Assembly: GCA_028715055.1 (NCBI GenBank)
Contig: JAQTLE010000005.1
Span: 1-64,000 of the forward strand
Direction of reading: 5' to 3'
DNA length: 64,000 bases
From: Sulfurovaceae bacterium
Lineage (GTDB): Bacteria > Campylobacterota > Campylobacteria > Campylobacterales > Sulfurovaceae
Part shown: positions 9,978-17,630 of the stretch, one piece after another
Layout: each line of letters starts with the position of its first letter
How positions within the stretch are numbered: position 1 is the first letter of the stretch
The notes under the pieces: generated by a model
Told to the model about the DNA's origin: nothing
The model's input: the letters and a program-made list of their open reading frames with translations, nothing else
The model's database searches: none
Program-made: the position numbers and the translations under genes

Positions 9978-11363
9978 TTACTCTTCGTTTTCATCGTCTC
10001 TCTCGCCTCGTTTTCTTGCTATTATTTCAAGCGGCACACCCTCGAAATCAAACTTTTCTCTTAAAAAGTTTGCCAAATATCTCTTGTAGCTAAAGTGAAT
10101 ATATTCAGGACGATTTGATACTAACGCTATACGAGGAGGTTTGCTGTCATATTGTGTGGCAAATTTTATCTTGACTGACGCTCCATTATGCGATGGAACA
10201 TGGTGACGGCCTATTGCTTCACGAATGACATCATTTAGTTTAGCTGTAGGTATCCTCATGGAATACCTCTCATAGATCTTGACTATCTCATCCATGATTT
10301 TATGTACTCTCATTCCGGTTTTAGCAGATATTGTGATGAGTGATGCATAGTGTAAAAATTTGAGTTTATATCGTACATCAGCTACAGCTTCTTCATATGA
10401 TTTGTCTTCTCTCAAATCCCACTTGTTCAGCACTATTAGACATGCCAAGCGATATTTTTCTATAAGGCCGGCTACTCTCTCATCTAGTTCGCTAACCCCT
10501 TGCGTAGCATCAATTACTAACAAGACCAAATTAGCTTTTTCAAGCATGTCGGTTGTGCGGCCAAGAGCAAATTTCTCAATTCCAAGTATCTTACTTCGGC
10601 GACGAATACCAGCAGTATCAATAAACGTTATATCATAATCCCCATATTCTATAGTCTCATCAACCGGATCTATTGTGGTACCTGCTACATCACTTACTAC
10701 AGAGCGTTCTTCTTTAAGTAAAGCATTTAATAAAGAGCTTTTCCCGGTATTTACACGCCCAATGATAGCTACTTTGATATGTTTGTCATCTTCTTCCGGT
10801 TGTTGTGCTATTTGTTCTTCATCAAAAAGCGGATCAAACTCTTCTTGCATAGCTATAGTATTTTCTACTTTAGGCGGAATGTATTTCTCCAGCCATTGAT
10901 AAAATGGTACAAATTTGCGATTATGACTTACAGAAACCGCGAAACTCACTTCCGGCCCAAATGACATAAATTCCCAAAATCTTTCTTGTTCTTCTTTGTC
11001 GTTGTCTATTTTGTTTACTATTAATGCTAGCGGTTTGCCTAATTTTTGTAGACGATAAAACAATAGTCTATCTTCTTCATCAGGAAGCATTTTACCATCC
11101 ACCATATAGAGTATAATATCAGCACTCTGGGCAGCTTTTAGCGATAGTTCGCCGACTTTTGAAAAGAGTGCACTGCTGTCATCTATACCACCTGTGTCTA
11201 TGACTTCAAATTCTCTGTTTTCTGATATTGTTACTATTCTTTTTTTGATATCTCTGGTAGTACCGGCTACATCGGATGTGATAGCATCTCTTTGCTTTGC
11301 CAGACGATTAAAAAGAGAACTTTTGCCTACATTTGGGCGTCCGAGTATGGCTACTTTTTTCAT
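9978..11363 (-). CDS. der: Ribosome biogenesis GTPase Der (EngA)
   Basis: Double GTPase needed for 50S subunit maturation. The 461 residues contain two G domains in tandem: the first with GRPNVGKSS at 8-16, DTGGI and NKID, the second with GRVNTGKSS at about residue 200, DTAGI and NKWD. The C-terminal KH-like domain is present, with the motif PPRIALVSNRP. The first gene of the der-trpS-TRIC operon. Confidence 0.98.
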   Translation of the reverse strand: MKKVAILGRPNVGKSSLFNRLAKQRDAITSDVAGTTRDIKKRIVTISENREFEVIDTGGIDDSSALFSKVGELSLKAAQSADIILYMVDGKMLPDEEDRLLFYRLQKLGKPLALIVNKIDNDKEEQERFWEFMSFGPEVSFAVSVSHNRKFVPFYQWLEKYIPPKVENTIAMQEEFDPLFDEEQIAQQPEEDDKHIKVAIIGRVNTGKSSLLNALLKEERSVVSDVAGTTIDPVDETIEYGDYDITFIDTAGIRRRSKILGIEKFALGRTTDMLEKANLVLLVIDATQGVSELDERVAGLIEKYRLACLIVLNKWDLREDKSYEEAVADVRYKLKFLHYASLITISAKTGMRVHKIMDEIVKIYERYSMRIPTAKLNDVIREAIGRHHVPSHNGASVKIKFATQYDSKPPRIALVSNRPEYIHFSYKRYLANFLREKFDFEGVPLEIIARKRGERDDENEE

Positions 11364-11389
11364 ATTTATCCTATCTTTATTTGGTAGAT

Positions 11390-11395
11390 ATTATA
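11390..11395 (-). promoter_or_regulatory. Probable -10 box for the der operon
   Basis: On the minus strand the sequence reads GGTATAATATCTACC, with TATAAT 26 nt upstream of the der ATG. The box lies within a small imperfect palindrome (GGTA/TACC arms) that could also be an operator. Prediction only. Confidence 0.45.
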
Positions 11396-11502
11396 CCATA
11401 ACAAGTTATAAGGAGTGATTGTGATACAATTTCACATTTATGTCACAACTTATTTGCATAATTTAATCAATTAATTAATATAGCAATTAAGAGGAATTAG
11501 AT

Positions 11503-12243
11503 TTGAAAAAACTATTTTTATTTATATTATTTTTTTTAGGCAGTTTTATATATGCAAAAAGCATTGATGTTAATTACAGTGTTAGTTTTGGAATACTGGG
11601 TGAGCTTGGCAAGGCAAACGTATATCTTTATGAATCCGGCAATAGCTATTCAATAGATATTAGAGCCAAAACCACAGGAATGGTCAATATAATGAGCGGT
11701 AACCGTCAGGAGAGCCATACTAGCAAAGGCCATGTAATAAATGGTAAGTATGTATCAGATAACTATACGGTGATGATATCTTATAGAAACAAAATTAAAC
11801 AAAAAATATACATCATAAATCATCAAACAAAAACTGTAATAAAAAGAATTATCAAAAAAGAAAACGGCAGAGTGATATCGGATAAAAGCGAAAAGCTACC
11901 ATTTTATAGTTCCAATGATCTATTATCAATGTATATGAATATGCCCAAACTTATATCTCCATCTTCAGACAAGGCCAAAGCTTATCATTTTAAAGCAGTA
12001 GGAGCCGAAAATCAGGATGGAAATATAGATATATTTGTTCCTGCTGTCCCAAGTTTGCCAAGATATAAACAAGAACTTGGAAATAAAGGACATTGGTACT
12101 TTACAGCTATTATAAATCAACCGATCTTTGCTAGCAAAAGAGGGGAATTCATGATATCTATGGATAAAGACGGCGTGACACAAAAAGCAGTATTGCAAGA
12201 CCTTGTATTGTTTGGCGATTTGGTAGCCAGAAAGATAGATTGA
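11503..12243 (+). CDS. DUF3108-like periplasmic protein
   Basis: A 246-residue protein starting at TTG with AAGAGG 8 nt upstream. The N-terminus is a typical signal peptide (KK, then a long hydrophobic stretch ending YAKS), so the mature protein should be periplasmic or outer-membrane-associated. The rest is beta-rich, with features I associate with DUF3108: the early segment FGILGELG, a middle region of short strands around SSNDLLSMYMNMP, and a C-terminal strand TQKAVLQDLVLFGDL. The family has no settled function. It is transcribed alone, divergently from der. Family assignment is from memory of the pattern. Confidence 0.7.
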   Translation: MKKLFLFILFFLGSFIYAKSIDVNYSVSFGILGELGKANVYLYESGNSYSIDIRAKTTGMVNIMSGNRQESHTSKGHVINGKYVSDNYTVMISYRNKIKQKIYIINHQTKTVIKRIIKKENGRVISDKSEKLPFYSSNDLLSMYMNMPKLISPSSDKAKAYHFKAVGAENQDGNIDIFVPAVPSLPRYKQELGNKGHWYFTAIINQPIFASKRGEFMISMDKDGVTQKAVLQDLVLFGDLVARKID

Positions 12244-12284
12244 TCTTTTGTCTCACCATAATAGTCCGAAAGAATTTGGTATAT

Positions 12285-12398
12285 GCAAGGAAACGATAAT
12301 TATTGCTTCAACGGATTTTTCATTAATGCTAGGGGGGCTTTGTTCTCTTTTTGGAGAATGATTCGATCTATATAAATTGCATTTTATCGTTTCCTTGC
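12285..12398. repeat. 114-bp element bounded by a perfect 14-bp inverted repeat
   Basis: GCAAGGAAACGATA at 12285-12298 is exactly inverted at 12385-12398, with an 86-nt interior that includes a short hairpin (TTCTC/GAGAA at 12343-12358). It lies in the 346-nt gap between the DUF3108 gene and kdsA. It could be a structured small RNA, a miniature transposable element or a large hairpin at the end of the upstream transcript. No target-site duplication or coding potential was seen. Confidence 0.6.
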
Positions 12399-12399
12399 T

Positions 12400-12430
12400 C
12401 GGCAATTTAATGTTCAAAAATAAATTGCCG
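12400..12430. repeat. Perfect 10-bp hairpin next to the 114-bp element
   Basis: CGGCAATTTA at 12400-12409 and its exact reverse complement at 12421-12430 enclose an 11-nt loop. No T-run follows on the plus strand, so it is not a canonical terminator. The rest of the gap to kdsA is AT-rich with no other recognisable content except the kdsA promoter. Confidence 0.5.
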
Positions 12431-12553
12431 ATACATGAATAATAATGGATGAGTATTAATCTGGTGTTAATATATAAGAAAATAAATAAAATAAAAGATT
12501 TAATAGTGTTTATGACTATTTAAAATTTTAAGAGATAGTCGTAATCTTTTTGG

Positions 12554-12559
12554 TATAAT
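12554..12559 (+). promoter_or_regulatory. Probable extended -10 box for kdsA
   Basis: TGGTATAAT, an extended -10 of the TGnTATAAT type, lies 31 nt upstream of the kdsA ATG, leaving a leader of about 25 nt with a good GAGGAG ribosome site. It would serve the kdsA-ribH-nusB-mqnC-M16 operon. Confidence 0.55.
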
Positions 12560-12589
12560 CGTGATAATTATATTTGAGGAGAGATTGCT

Positions 12590-13390
12590 ATGATATTAAT
12601 AGCCGGACCATGTGTATTAGAAAGCAGAGAAAGTGTCATGCGAATAGCAGAGGCACTTAGTGTTTACAATGAAGATTGTACCAAAGATTTCTATTTCAAA
12701 GCCAGCTTTGATAAAGCAAACCGCACAAGCATAGACAGTTTTCGTGGCCCAGGGCTTGATGAGGGATTGAAGATATTGCAAGAAGTCAAAGATACATTCG
12801 GTTATAAGATACTCACTGATGTACATGAAGCATCGCAGCCAAAAAGTGTTGCTGAGGTAGTTGATGTGCTTCAAATACCTGCATTTTTGTGTCGCCAAAC
12901 CGATTTGCTAGTCGCTGCAGCGAAGACAAACGCGGTTGTAAATATCAAAAAAGGACAATTTCTTGCTCCTCAAGCAATGGCACATTCTGTAGGTAAAGTT
13001 CTAAAAACTAGAGGATACGAAGGTAAACCAAACTATGAAGCAGCACAAAAATATGGTGTTTGGTTATGTGAACGAGGAAGTACGTTCGGATACGGCAACT
13101 TGGTAGTTGATATGCGCGGACTTGCAATAATGAGAGAGTTTGCACCGGTCATTTTCGATGCCACACATTCTGTACAGATGCCGGCAAGCGGAGATGCTAG
13201 CAGTGGAGGCGATAGTTCATTTATTCCGTATCTTAGCCGTGCTGCTGCTGCTGCAGGTGTAGATGGATTTTTCTTTGAGACGCATTTTGATCCTAATATT
13301 GCTCTTAGTGATGGCCCAAATATGATACAATTAGACAAATTAGCGGATCTAATAGAACAAATTGATGCTATTAGAGCTATAGTAGAATAA
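12590..13390 (+). CDS. kdsA: 3-deoxy-D-manno-octulosonate 8-phosphate synthase
   Basis: Condenses phosphoenolpyruvate with arabinose 5-phosphate to make KDO 8-phosphate for the lipopolysaccharide inner core. The 266 residues include the N-terminal [27 protein letters not shown] and the C-terminal substrate-binding [13 protein letters not shown]. Cys8 in AGPC is the residue that distinguishes metal-dependent KDO8P synthases (Aquifex type) from metal-independent ones, which have Asn there as in E. coli; a metal requirement is therefore inferred. A GAGGAG ribosome site precedes the start. First gene of a five-gene run. Confidence 0.97.
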   Translation: MILIAGPCVLESRESVMRIAEALSVYNEDCTKDFYFKASFDKANRTSIDSFRGPGLDEGLKILQEVKDTFGYKILTDVHEASQPKSVAEVVDVLQIPAFLCRQTDLLVAAAKTNAVVNIKKGQFLAPQAMAHSVGKVLKTRGYEGKPNYEAAQKYGVWLCERGSTFGYGNLVVDMRGLAIMREFAPVIFDATHSVQMPASGDASSGGDSSFIPYLSRAAAAAGVDGFFFETHFDPNIALSDGPNMIQLDKLADLIEQIDAIRAIVE

Positions 13391-13416
13391 AATTTAAGTA
13401 TAAAAGGAAAGATAAA

Positions 13417-13884
13417 ATGAAAATAGTAGAAGGTAAATTGCAAGTAGATACTACTAAAAAAGTAGCTATTATAAATGCTAGATTTAACCATTTTATAACA
13501 GATAGTCTAGTTGACGGAGCAAAAGATGCATATGCCAGACATGGAGGAGATGCTAGCAAATTGGATCTTATACTTGTGCCCGGAGCATTTGAGATACCTT
13601 TTGCGCTTGATCGTGCATTGAGCACCGGCAAATATGATGCTGTATGTTGTCTGGGAGCAGTTATCAGAGGTGCAACACCTCATTTTGATTATGTTGCTGC
13701 TGAAACTACTAAAGGTGTAGCAAGCGTGACGCTAAAATATGGCAAACCTGCTACTTTTGGGGTACTTACTGTTGATACAATAGAGCAAGCAATAGAGAGA
13801 GCCGGCACGAAAGCCGGCAACAAAGGTGCTGAAGCAATGGTAAGTCTTATTGAAATGATAAATCTTTATAGCGAACTTGTGTAA
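13417..13884 (+). CDS. ribH: 6,7-dimethyl-8-ribityllumazine synthase
   Basis: Penultimate step of riboflavin synthesis, forming an icosahedral or smaller oligomeric capsid. The 155 residues contain [15 protein letters not shown], the substrate loop [24 protein letters not shown] with the catalytic His, and [17 protein letters not shown]. Length is normal for the family. It starts 26 nt after kdsA with AAAGGA upstream. Its stop codon overlaps the nusB start (TAATG), so coupling is likely; ribH-nusB adjacency is very common in bacteria. Confidence 0.98.
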   Translation: MKIVEGKLQVDTTKKVAIINARFNHFITDSLVDGAKDAYARHGGDASKLDLILVPGAFEIPFALDRALSTGKYDAVCCLGAVIRGATPHFDYVAAETTKGVASVTLKYGKPATFGVLTVDTIEQAIERAGTKAGNKGAEAMVSLIEMINLYSELV

Positions 13885-14279
13885 TGGCTACTAGACATCA
13901 GGCACGAAGTGCAGTCGTTGGGTTGCTATATGCGTATGATTTGGGTAATGAAACTATTAGCGAATTTTTTGATGATATACTTGAAGAACAAAAGATAAGA
14001 AATAAACAAAAAGATTTTTCAAAAGAACTTTTTGCCGGAACTATTGCAAATCTAGATAAAATCGATAGTGAGATAGACAAACATTTGGCAAGTTGGGATA
14101 TGAGCAGTATCGGCAAAGTCGAAAAAGCTATAATGAGGCTTGGAGCATATGAGATACTTATTGCAGGTACAGACAGAGCAATAATTATAAACGAGGCTGT
14201 AGAACTAGCAAAAAACCTGGCAGATGAAAAGTCACCGTCGTTTATCAATGGCGTTCTTGATGCTATAGGCAAAGAGTGA
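13884..14279 (+). CDS. nusB: Transcription antitermination factor NusB
   Basis: RNA-binding helical protein that, with NusE/S10, promotes antitermination on rRNA operons. The 131 residues begin with ATRHQARSAVVGLLYAYD, the usual R-x-A-R-x-x-A-x-x-x-LY signature, and end with the family segment FINGVLDAIGKE. The start overlaps the ribH stop by one base. mqnC follows after 6 nt. Confidence 0.96.
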   Translation: MATRHQARSAVVGLLYAYDLGNETISEFFDDILEEQKIRNKQKDFSKELFAGTIANLDKIDSEIDKHLASWDMSSIGKVEKAIMRLGAYEILIAGTDRAIIINEAVELAKNLADEKSPSFINGVLDAIGKE

Positions 14280-14285
14280 TATAAA

Positions 14286-15329
14286 ATGAGAATGAGTATA
14301 GATGAAGCTATAGAGCTCATAGAACATGGCGATCTAAAGACTTTAGGCCGCATGGCATATGAGCGCAAAAAAGAGCTTCATCCTCAAGGTATCACTACAT
14401 ATATTGTAGATAGAAACATAAACTACACCAATGTATGTTGGGTAGATTGTAAGTTTTGTGCTTTTTATCGGCATGAAAAAGAATCAGACGGTTATATACT
14501 TTCTTTTGATGAGATAGATCAAAAAATCGAAGAATTAATAGCTATAGGAGGTACTCAGATCTTATTTCAAGGTGGCGTACATCCAAAACTTGAAATCGAA
14601 TGGTATGAGGATCTGGTAGAACATATACACAATAAGTATCCGACAATAACTATCCATGGTTTTTCTGCCATTGAAATAGATTATATAGCTAGACGCTCCG
14701 GGCTTAGCGTAAGAGATGTATTGCTTCGTCTTAAAGCCAAAGGCCTTAGTTCTATTCCTGGAGCCGGAGCAGAGATACTCAGCGATAGAGTCAGGGATAT
14801 CATAGCACCAAAGAAACTTGGCAAAGACAAATGGCTTGAAGTGCATCGCGAAGCGCATAAACTTGGCATAATGTCAACAGCAACCATGATGTTCGGCACG
14901 GTGGAAACTACTAGAGAGATTGTTGAACATTGGGATCATGTTCGTTCTCTTCAAGATGAAACCAATGGGTTTAGAGCATTTATCATGTGGTCATTTCAAA
15001 GCTCAAACACGCAGCTCAAAGTTGAAATCCCAAGCATAGAAAAACAATCATCAAATCGTTATCTAAGACTTTTAGCAGTAGCTAGGCTCTTTTTTGACAA
15101 TGTTAAAAACATTCAAAGTTCTTGGGTTACGCAAGGAAGCTATATAGGTCAGATGGCTTTGCTTTATGGTGCTAATGATTTAGGCTCAACAATGATGGAA
15201 GAGAATGTGGTAGCAGCCGCAGGCGTTACAAATGCCATGAATCAGGATGAAATGATTCGACTCATCAGCGATATCGGTGAAAAACCTGCAAAGCGTAATA
15301 CTGCTTATGAGATCTTGGAGAGGTTTTGA
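14286..15329 (+). CDS. mqnC: Dehypoxanthine futalosine cyclase (menaquinone synthesis)
   Basis: Radical SAM enzyme that cyclises dehypoxanthine futalosine in the futalosine route to menaquinone, the route used by Campylobacterota. The 347 residues carry CX3CX2C as Cys51, Cys55 and Cys58 (CWVDCKFC), which binds the 4Fe-4S cluster. The C-terminal half has QSSWVTQG and GANDLGSTMMEENVV, which fit MqnC rather than the related MqnE. Its TGA overlaps the TTG start of the M16 gene. A second ATG two codons in is possible. Confidence 0.93.
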   Translation: MRMSIDEAIELIEHGDLKTLGRMAYERKKELHPQGITTYIVDRNINYTNVCWVDCKFCAFYRHEKESDGYILSFDEIDQKIEELIAIGGTQILFQGGVHPKLEIEWYEDLVEHIHNKYPTITIHGFSAIEIDYIARRSGLSVRDVLLRLKAKGLSSIPGAGAEILSDRVRDIIAPKKLGKDKWLEVHREAHKLGIMSTATMMFGTVETTREIVEHWDHVRSLQDETNGFRAFIMWSFQSSNTQLKVEIPSIEKQSSNRYLRLLAVARLFFDNVKNIQSSWVTQGSYIGQMALLYGANDLGSTMMEENVVAAAGVTNAMNQDEMIRLISDIGEKPAKRNTAYEILERF

Positions 15330-16621
15330 TATTCCGATTAATTTATACTTTGATATTTTTGATTTTTACAGGAGATGCTATGGCTGCGACTATTACTGAT
15401 ATTGACATAAAAGGAGAAAAGGTTCCTTTTGTGTTTGAAGAAAGTTCTCAGCTGCCCATAGTTTCTTTGCAGATCGTGTTTCAAAATAGTGGGCAGCTTA
15501 ACACTTCTCATGATGGTTTGGCAGAAATGAGTGCCAAATTATTAGGAGAAGGTACAAAATCTGATGGGAGCATAGTGTTTGCTACAAAGTTGGAAGATAA
15601 AGCTATACAAATATCAGCATATACAAGCAGAGAAAATTTTATAATAGTTGTAAGCAGCTTAAAAAGCGAATTTAAAGATGCTACTTTGCTATTAAAAGAT
15701 TTGTTAAAAGACCCGAATTATACTGCAGGGGCTTTATCAAAAATCAAGAGACAAAAACAAGGATGGCTTAATCAGAAGAAAAGCGATTTTGATTATCAAG
15801 CCGGAGTGCTTTTAAGACAAACATTATTCGCTTCCACGCCGCTTGCTAGACCATATGAAGGTACCGAGGAAAGCATAAAATCGATCAGTTTGAAAGATAT
15901 ACGCTCATTTATAAACACACACCTTGGGTATAATAATGCAATTGTAGTTATGGGTGGCGATATAACACAAAAAGAAGCAGAAACTACTACAAAAGACATA
16001 TTGACTTTATTGCCAAAAGTAGATACTACACCACTCACCGCTATAACGGCTTCTAGTGAACAAAAAATAAATTATATCTACAATGATGATACTAGACAAG
16101 CATATATATATTTTGGTTCGCCTTTTGATTATTCATATCAAAATAAAGATCAATATAAGGCCAAAATAATGGAATATATTCTTGGCAGTGCCGGATTTGG
16201 AAGCCGAATTATGGAAGAGATACGGGTTAAAAGAGGTTTGGCATATAGTGCATATGCATCTTTGCAACGTACTAAAATATCTAATTATCTAACCGGTTAT
16301 CTACAAACTAAGTTAGAAAATGAAGAAGGCGCGAAAGCATTGGTAAAAGAAGTTATAAGTGAGTTTGTAACTAAAGGCATAACAAAAGAAGAACTTGAAG
16401 ATGCTAAAGAATTTCTAGTAGGCAGTGAAGCACTCCGCAATGAGACACTTTCTCAAAGACTCAATCGTACTTTTGACGATTATTATTATGGTCGTCCTCA
16501 AGATTTTTCTAAAGAGCAGAACGAGAAAATCATGAGCGTAACTCTAAAAGAGATGAATGAGTTTATAGCAGCTCATCCAGAGATTACAAAACTTTCATTT
16601 GGGATAGTTACAAAGAAGTAG
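15326..16621 (+). CDS. M16-family protein, probably inactive as a zinc peptidase
   Basis: Pitrilysin/processing-peptidase-like protein of 431 residues, with a TTG start overlapping the mqnC stop and GGAGAGG upstream. The first 20 or so residues are a signal peptide ending DAMA, so it is periplasmic. Two M16 domains can be followed: an N-terminal one around residues 35-200 and a C-terminal one with the family motifs MEYILGSAGFGSRI and EIRVKRGLAYSAYA. The zinc motif HxxEH of active members is absent; the aligned segment reads SHDGLAEMSAKLL. It resembles the non-catalytic partner subunits of two-protein M16 systems, but no catalytic partner gene is nearby. Confidence 0.88.
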   Translation: MIFRLIYTLIFLIFTGDAMAATITDIDIKGEKVPFVFEESSQLPIVSLQIVFQNSGQLNTSHDGLAEMSAKLLGEGTKSDGSIVFATKLEDKAIQISAYTSRENFIIVVSSLKSEFKDATLLLKDLLKDPNYTAGALSKIKRQKQGWLNQKKSDFDYQAGVLLRQTLFASTPLARPYEGTEESIKSISLKDIRSFINTHLGYNNAIVVMGGDITQKEAETTTKDILTLLPKVDTTPLTAITASSEQKINYIYNDDTRQAYIYFGSPFDYSYQNKDQYKAKIMEYILGSAGFGSRIMEEIRVKRGLAYSAYASLQRTKISNYLTGYLQTKLENEEGAKALVKEVISEFVTKGITKEELEDAKEFLVGSEALRNETLSQRLNRTFDDYYYGRPQDFSKEQNEKIMSVTLKEMNEFIAAHPEITKLSFGIVTKK

Positions 16622-16666
16622 ACTTGGCACTTTGTCTCTCATCATCCTGAACTTAAAAGTCGATAA

Positions 16667-16692
16667 ATAAAGTCAAACTGCTTTGACTTTAT
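16667..16692. repeat. Perfect 11-bp palindrome with 4-nt loop
   Basis: ATAAAGTCAAA, loop CTGC, then TTTGACTTTAT. It lies 46 nt after the M16 stop codon and could form a hairpin at the end of the transcript, but no U-run follows. It is part of a roughly 190-nt block (16622-16815) that is absent from the second copy of this intergenic region at 17540-17630, so the block looks like an insertion of repeat DNA. Confidence 0.6.
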
Positions 16693-16755
16693 GAGCTTTA
16701 AACCAAAAGCGATGTTCCAAAGAGAGACCGCTAAAGGAAAGAATTATAATTTTTG

Positions 16756-16776
16756 ATACTGAAATAAATTCAGTAT
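16756..16776. repeat. Perfect 8-bp palindrome, REP-like
   Basis: ATACTGAA, a 5-nt loop, then TTCAGTAT. The shape is similar to the palindrome at 38793-38813, and nearby 16643-16654 shares CATCCTGAACTT with that element, so both intergenic regions seem to hold fragments of one repeat family. Confidence 0.5.
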
Positions 16777-16896
16777 GACTGCTATTGGAATTTAGTATTA
16801 AAATATAAAATTCATATGTCATATTTTTGACAATTTCTATGCTTTTTGGATAATATAGCACTAGGACACCCCTTTTGGTTATTAAAAAGGCATAAA

Positions 16897-17169
16897 ATGC
16901 AAAATCATCATGCCGAGCTTTTTCGTAAACTTCACATTTCAAGTTTATTAGATTTGGCTTTTTTGGTATCGGCTAGATACAAGTATACTACTTTTAGCAG
17001 AGAACTTGTATTAGGCGATATACTGACTGCTGAAAAATGTGAAGCAGATTTAATAGTGCTAGACACTCTTGACAGAACCGGACTATCGCATCTATTAATG
17101 AGTAGCATTGCAGAAAAGGCAATCAGACATTCCACAAAACCAACATTCATTGTGCCACCCAAACCATGA
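16897..17169 (+). pseudogene. Chimeric remnant: recG 5' end fused to universal stress protein 3' end
   Basis: An open frame of 90 codons made of two unrelated pieces. Residues 1-44 (MQNHHAELFRKLHIS and on) align without gaps to the start of the intact RecG encoded at 17631, about 28 of 44 identical, and the upstream DNA including GGCATAAAATG is also similar. From about residue 46 it reads ADLIVLDTLDRTGLSHLL and IAEKAIRHSTKPTFIV, the C-terminal third of a UspA domain, though the ATP-loop glycines of UspA are lost (DTLD instead of GxxG). The UspA stop codon overlaps the DUF2061 start. It has no helicase domain and half a UspA domain, so function is doubtful, although the frame is intact. Confidence 0.75.
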
Positions 17170-17423
17170 TAGAAAAACTTCTTCCCAACACACATAACAC
17201 GACAGAGACACTTCAAAGGTCTATTTTTAAAACCATTAGTTACAGAGTGGTTATTTTAATTTTTGACTTTATTTCGATTTATTTGTTTACTGGACAAATT
17301 AAAGTAGCATTTGGTTTTATGATTGTGAGCAATATCTATACGACTTTTGGTTATTTTTTTCATGAGAGAATTTGGGACAAAATAAAGTGGGGCAAAATAA
17401 TTTATAAAAAAACTGACAAATAA
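17166..17423 (+). CDS. DUF2061 membrane protein
   Basis: An 85-residue protein with two hydrophobic segments (about 28-44 and 49-66) between an N-terminal amphipathic stretch and the family's ending FHERIWDKIKWGK. The motif pair TISYRVV and HERIWDKI is the DUF2061 pattern. The start overlaps the stop of the UspA remnant (ATGA), suggesting an original usp-DUF2061 operon. Function of the family is unknown; some members are linked to sulfate assimilation genes, but nothing here supports that role. The gene sits between the two copies of a duplicated M16/recG junction. Confidence 0.8.
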   Translation: MIEKLLPNTHNTTETLQRSIFKTISYRVVILIFDFISIYLFTGQIKVAFGFMIVSNIYTTFGYFFHERIWDKIKWGKIIYKKTDK

Positions 17424-17494
17424 TTAATCGACACAATTCAATAGACAATTGCATGCAGCCTCAAAAACTAATTCAAAGATGCGATATCATTACG

Positions 17495-17539
17495 GAGATC
17501 ATAAAACTTTTATTTGGCATAGTTACGAAAGCAAAATAA
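17495..17539 (+). pseudogene. Duplicated 3' end of the upstream M16 gene
   Basis: Reads EIIKLLFGIVTKAK and a stop codon, against EITKLSFGIVTKK and a stop at the true end of the M16 gene (16579-16621); about 29 of 34 aligned bases match over 17496-17529. Only the last 14 codons remain recognisable. It shows that recG, with its own upstream region, originally followed an M16 gene directly. The remaining bases from 17424 to 17494 show nothing recognisable. Confidence 0.65.
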
Positions 17540-17630
17540 GTTTAATATATTTAAGATGTCATTTTGTCATATTTTTGACAATGTTTATAGCTTTTTGATA
17601 ATATAACAATAGTTATCCAAAAGGCATAAA

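Noticed and set aside
16897-17169. Calling the RecG/UspA fusion a functional two-domain protein
   Set aside because: It has only 44 residues of RecG, no helicase motifs, and a UspA part without its ATP loop; the flanking duplication explains it as a scar.
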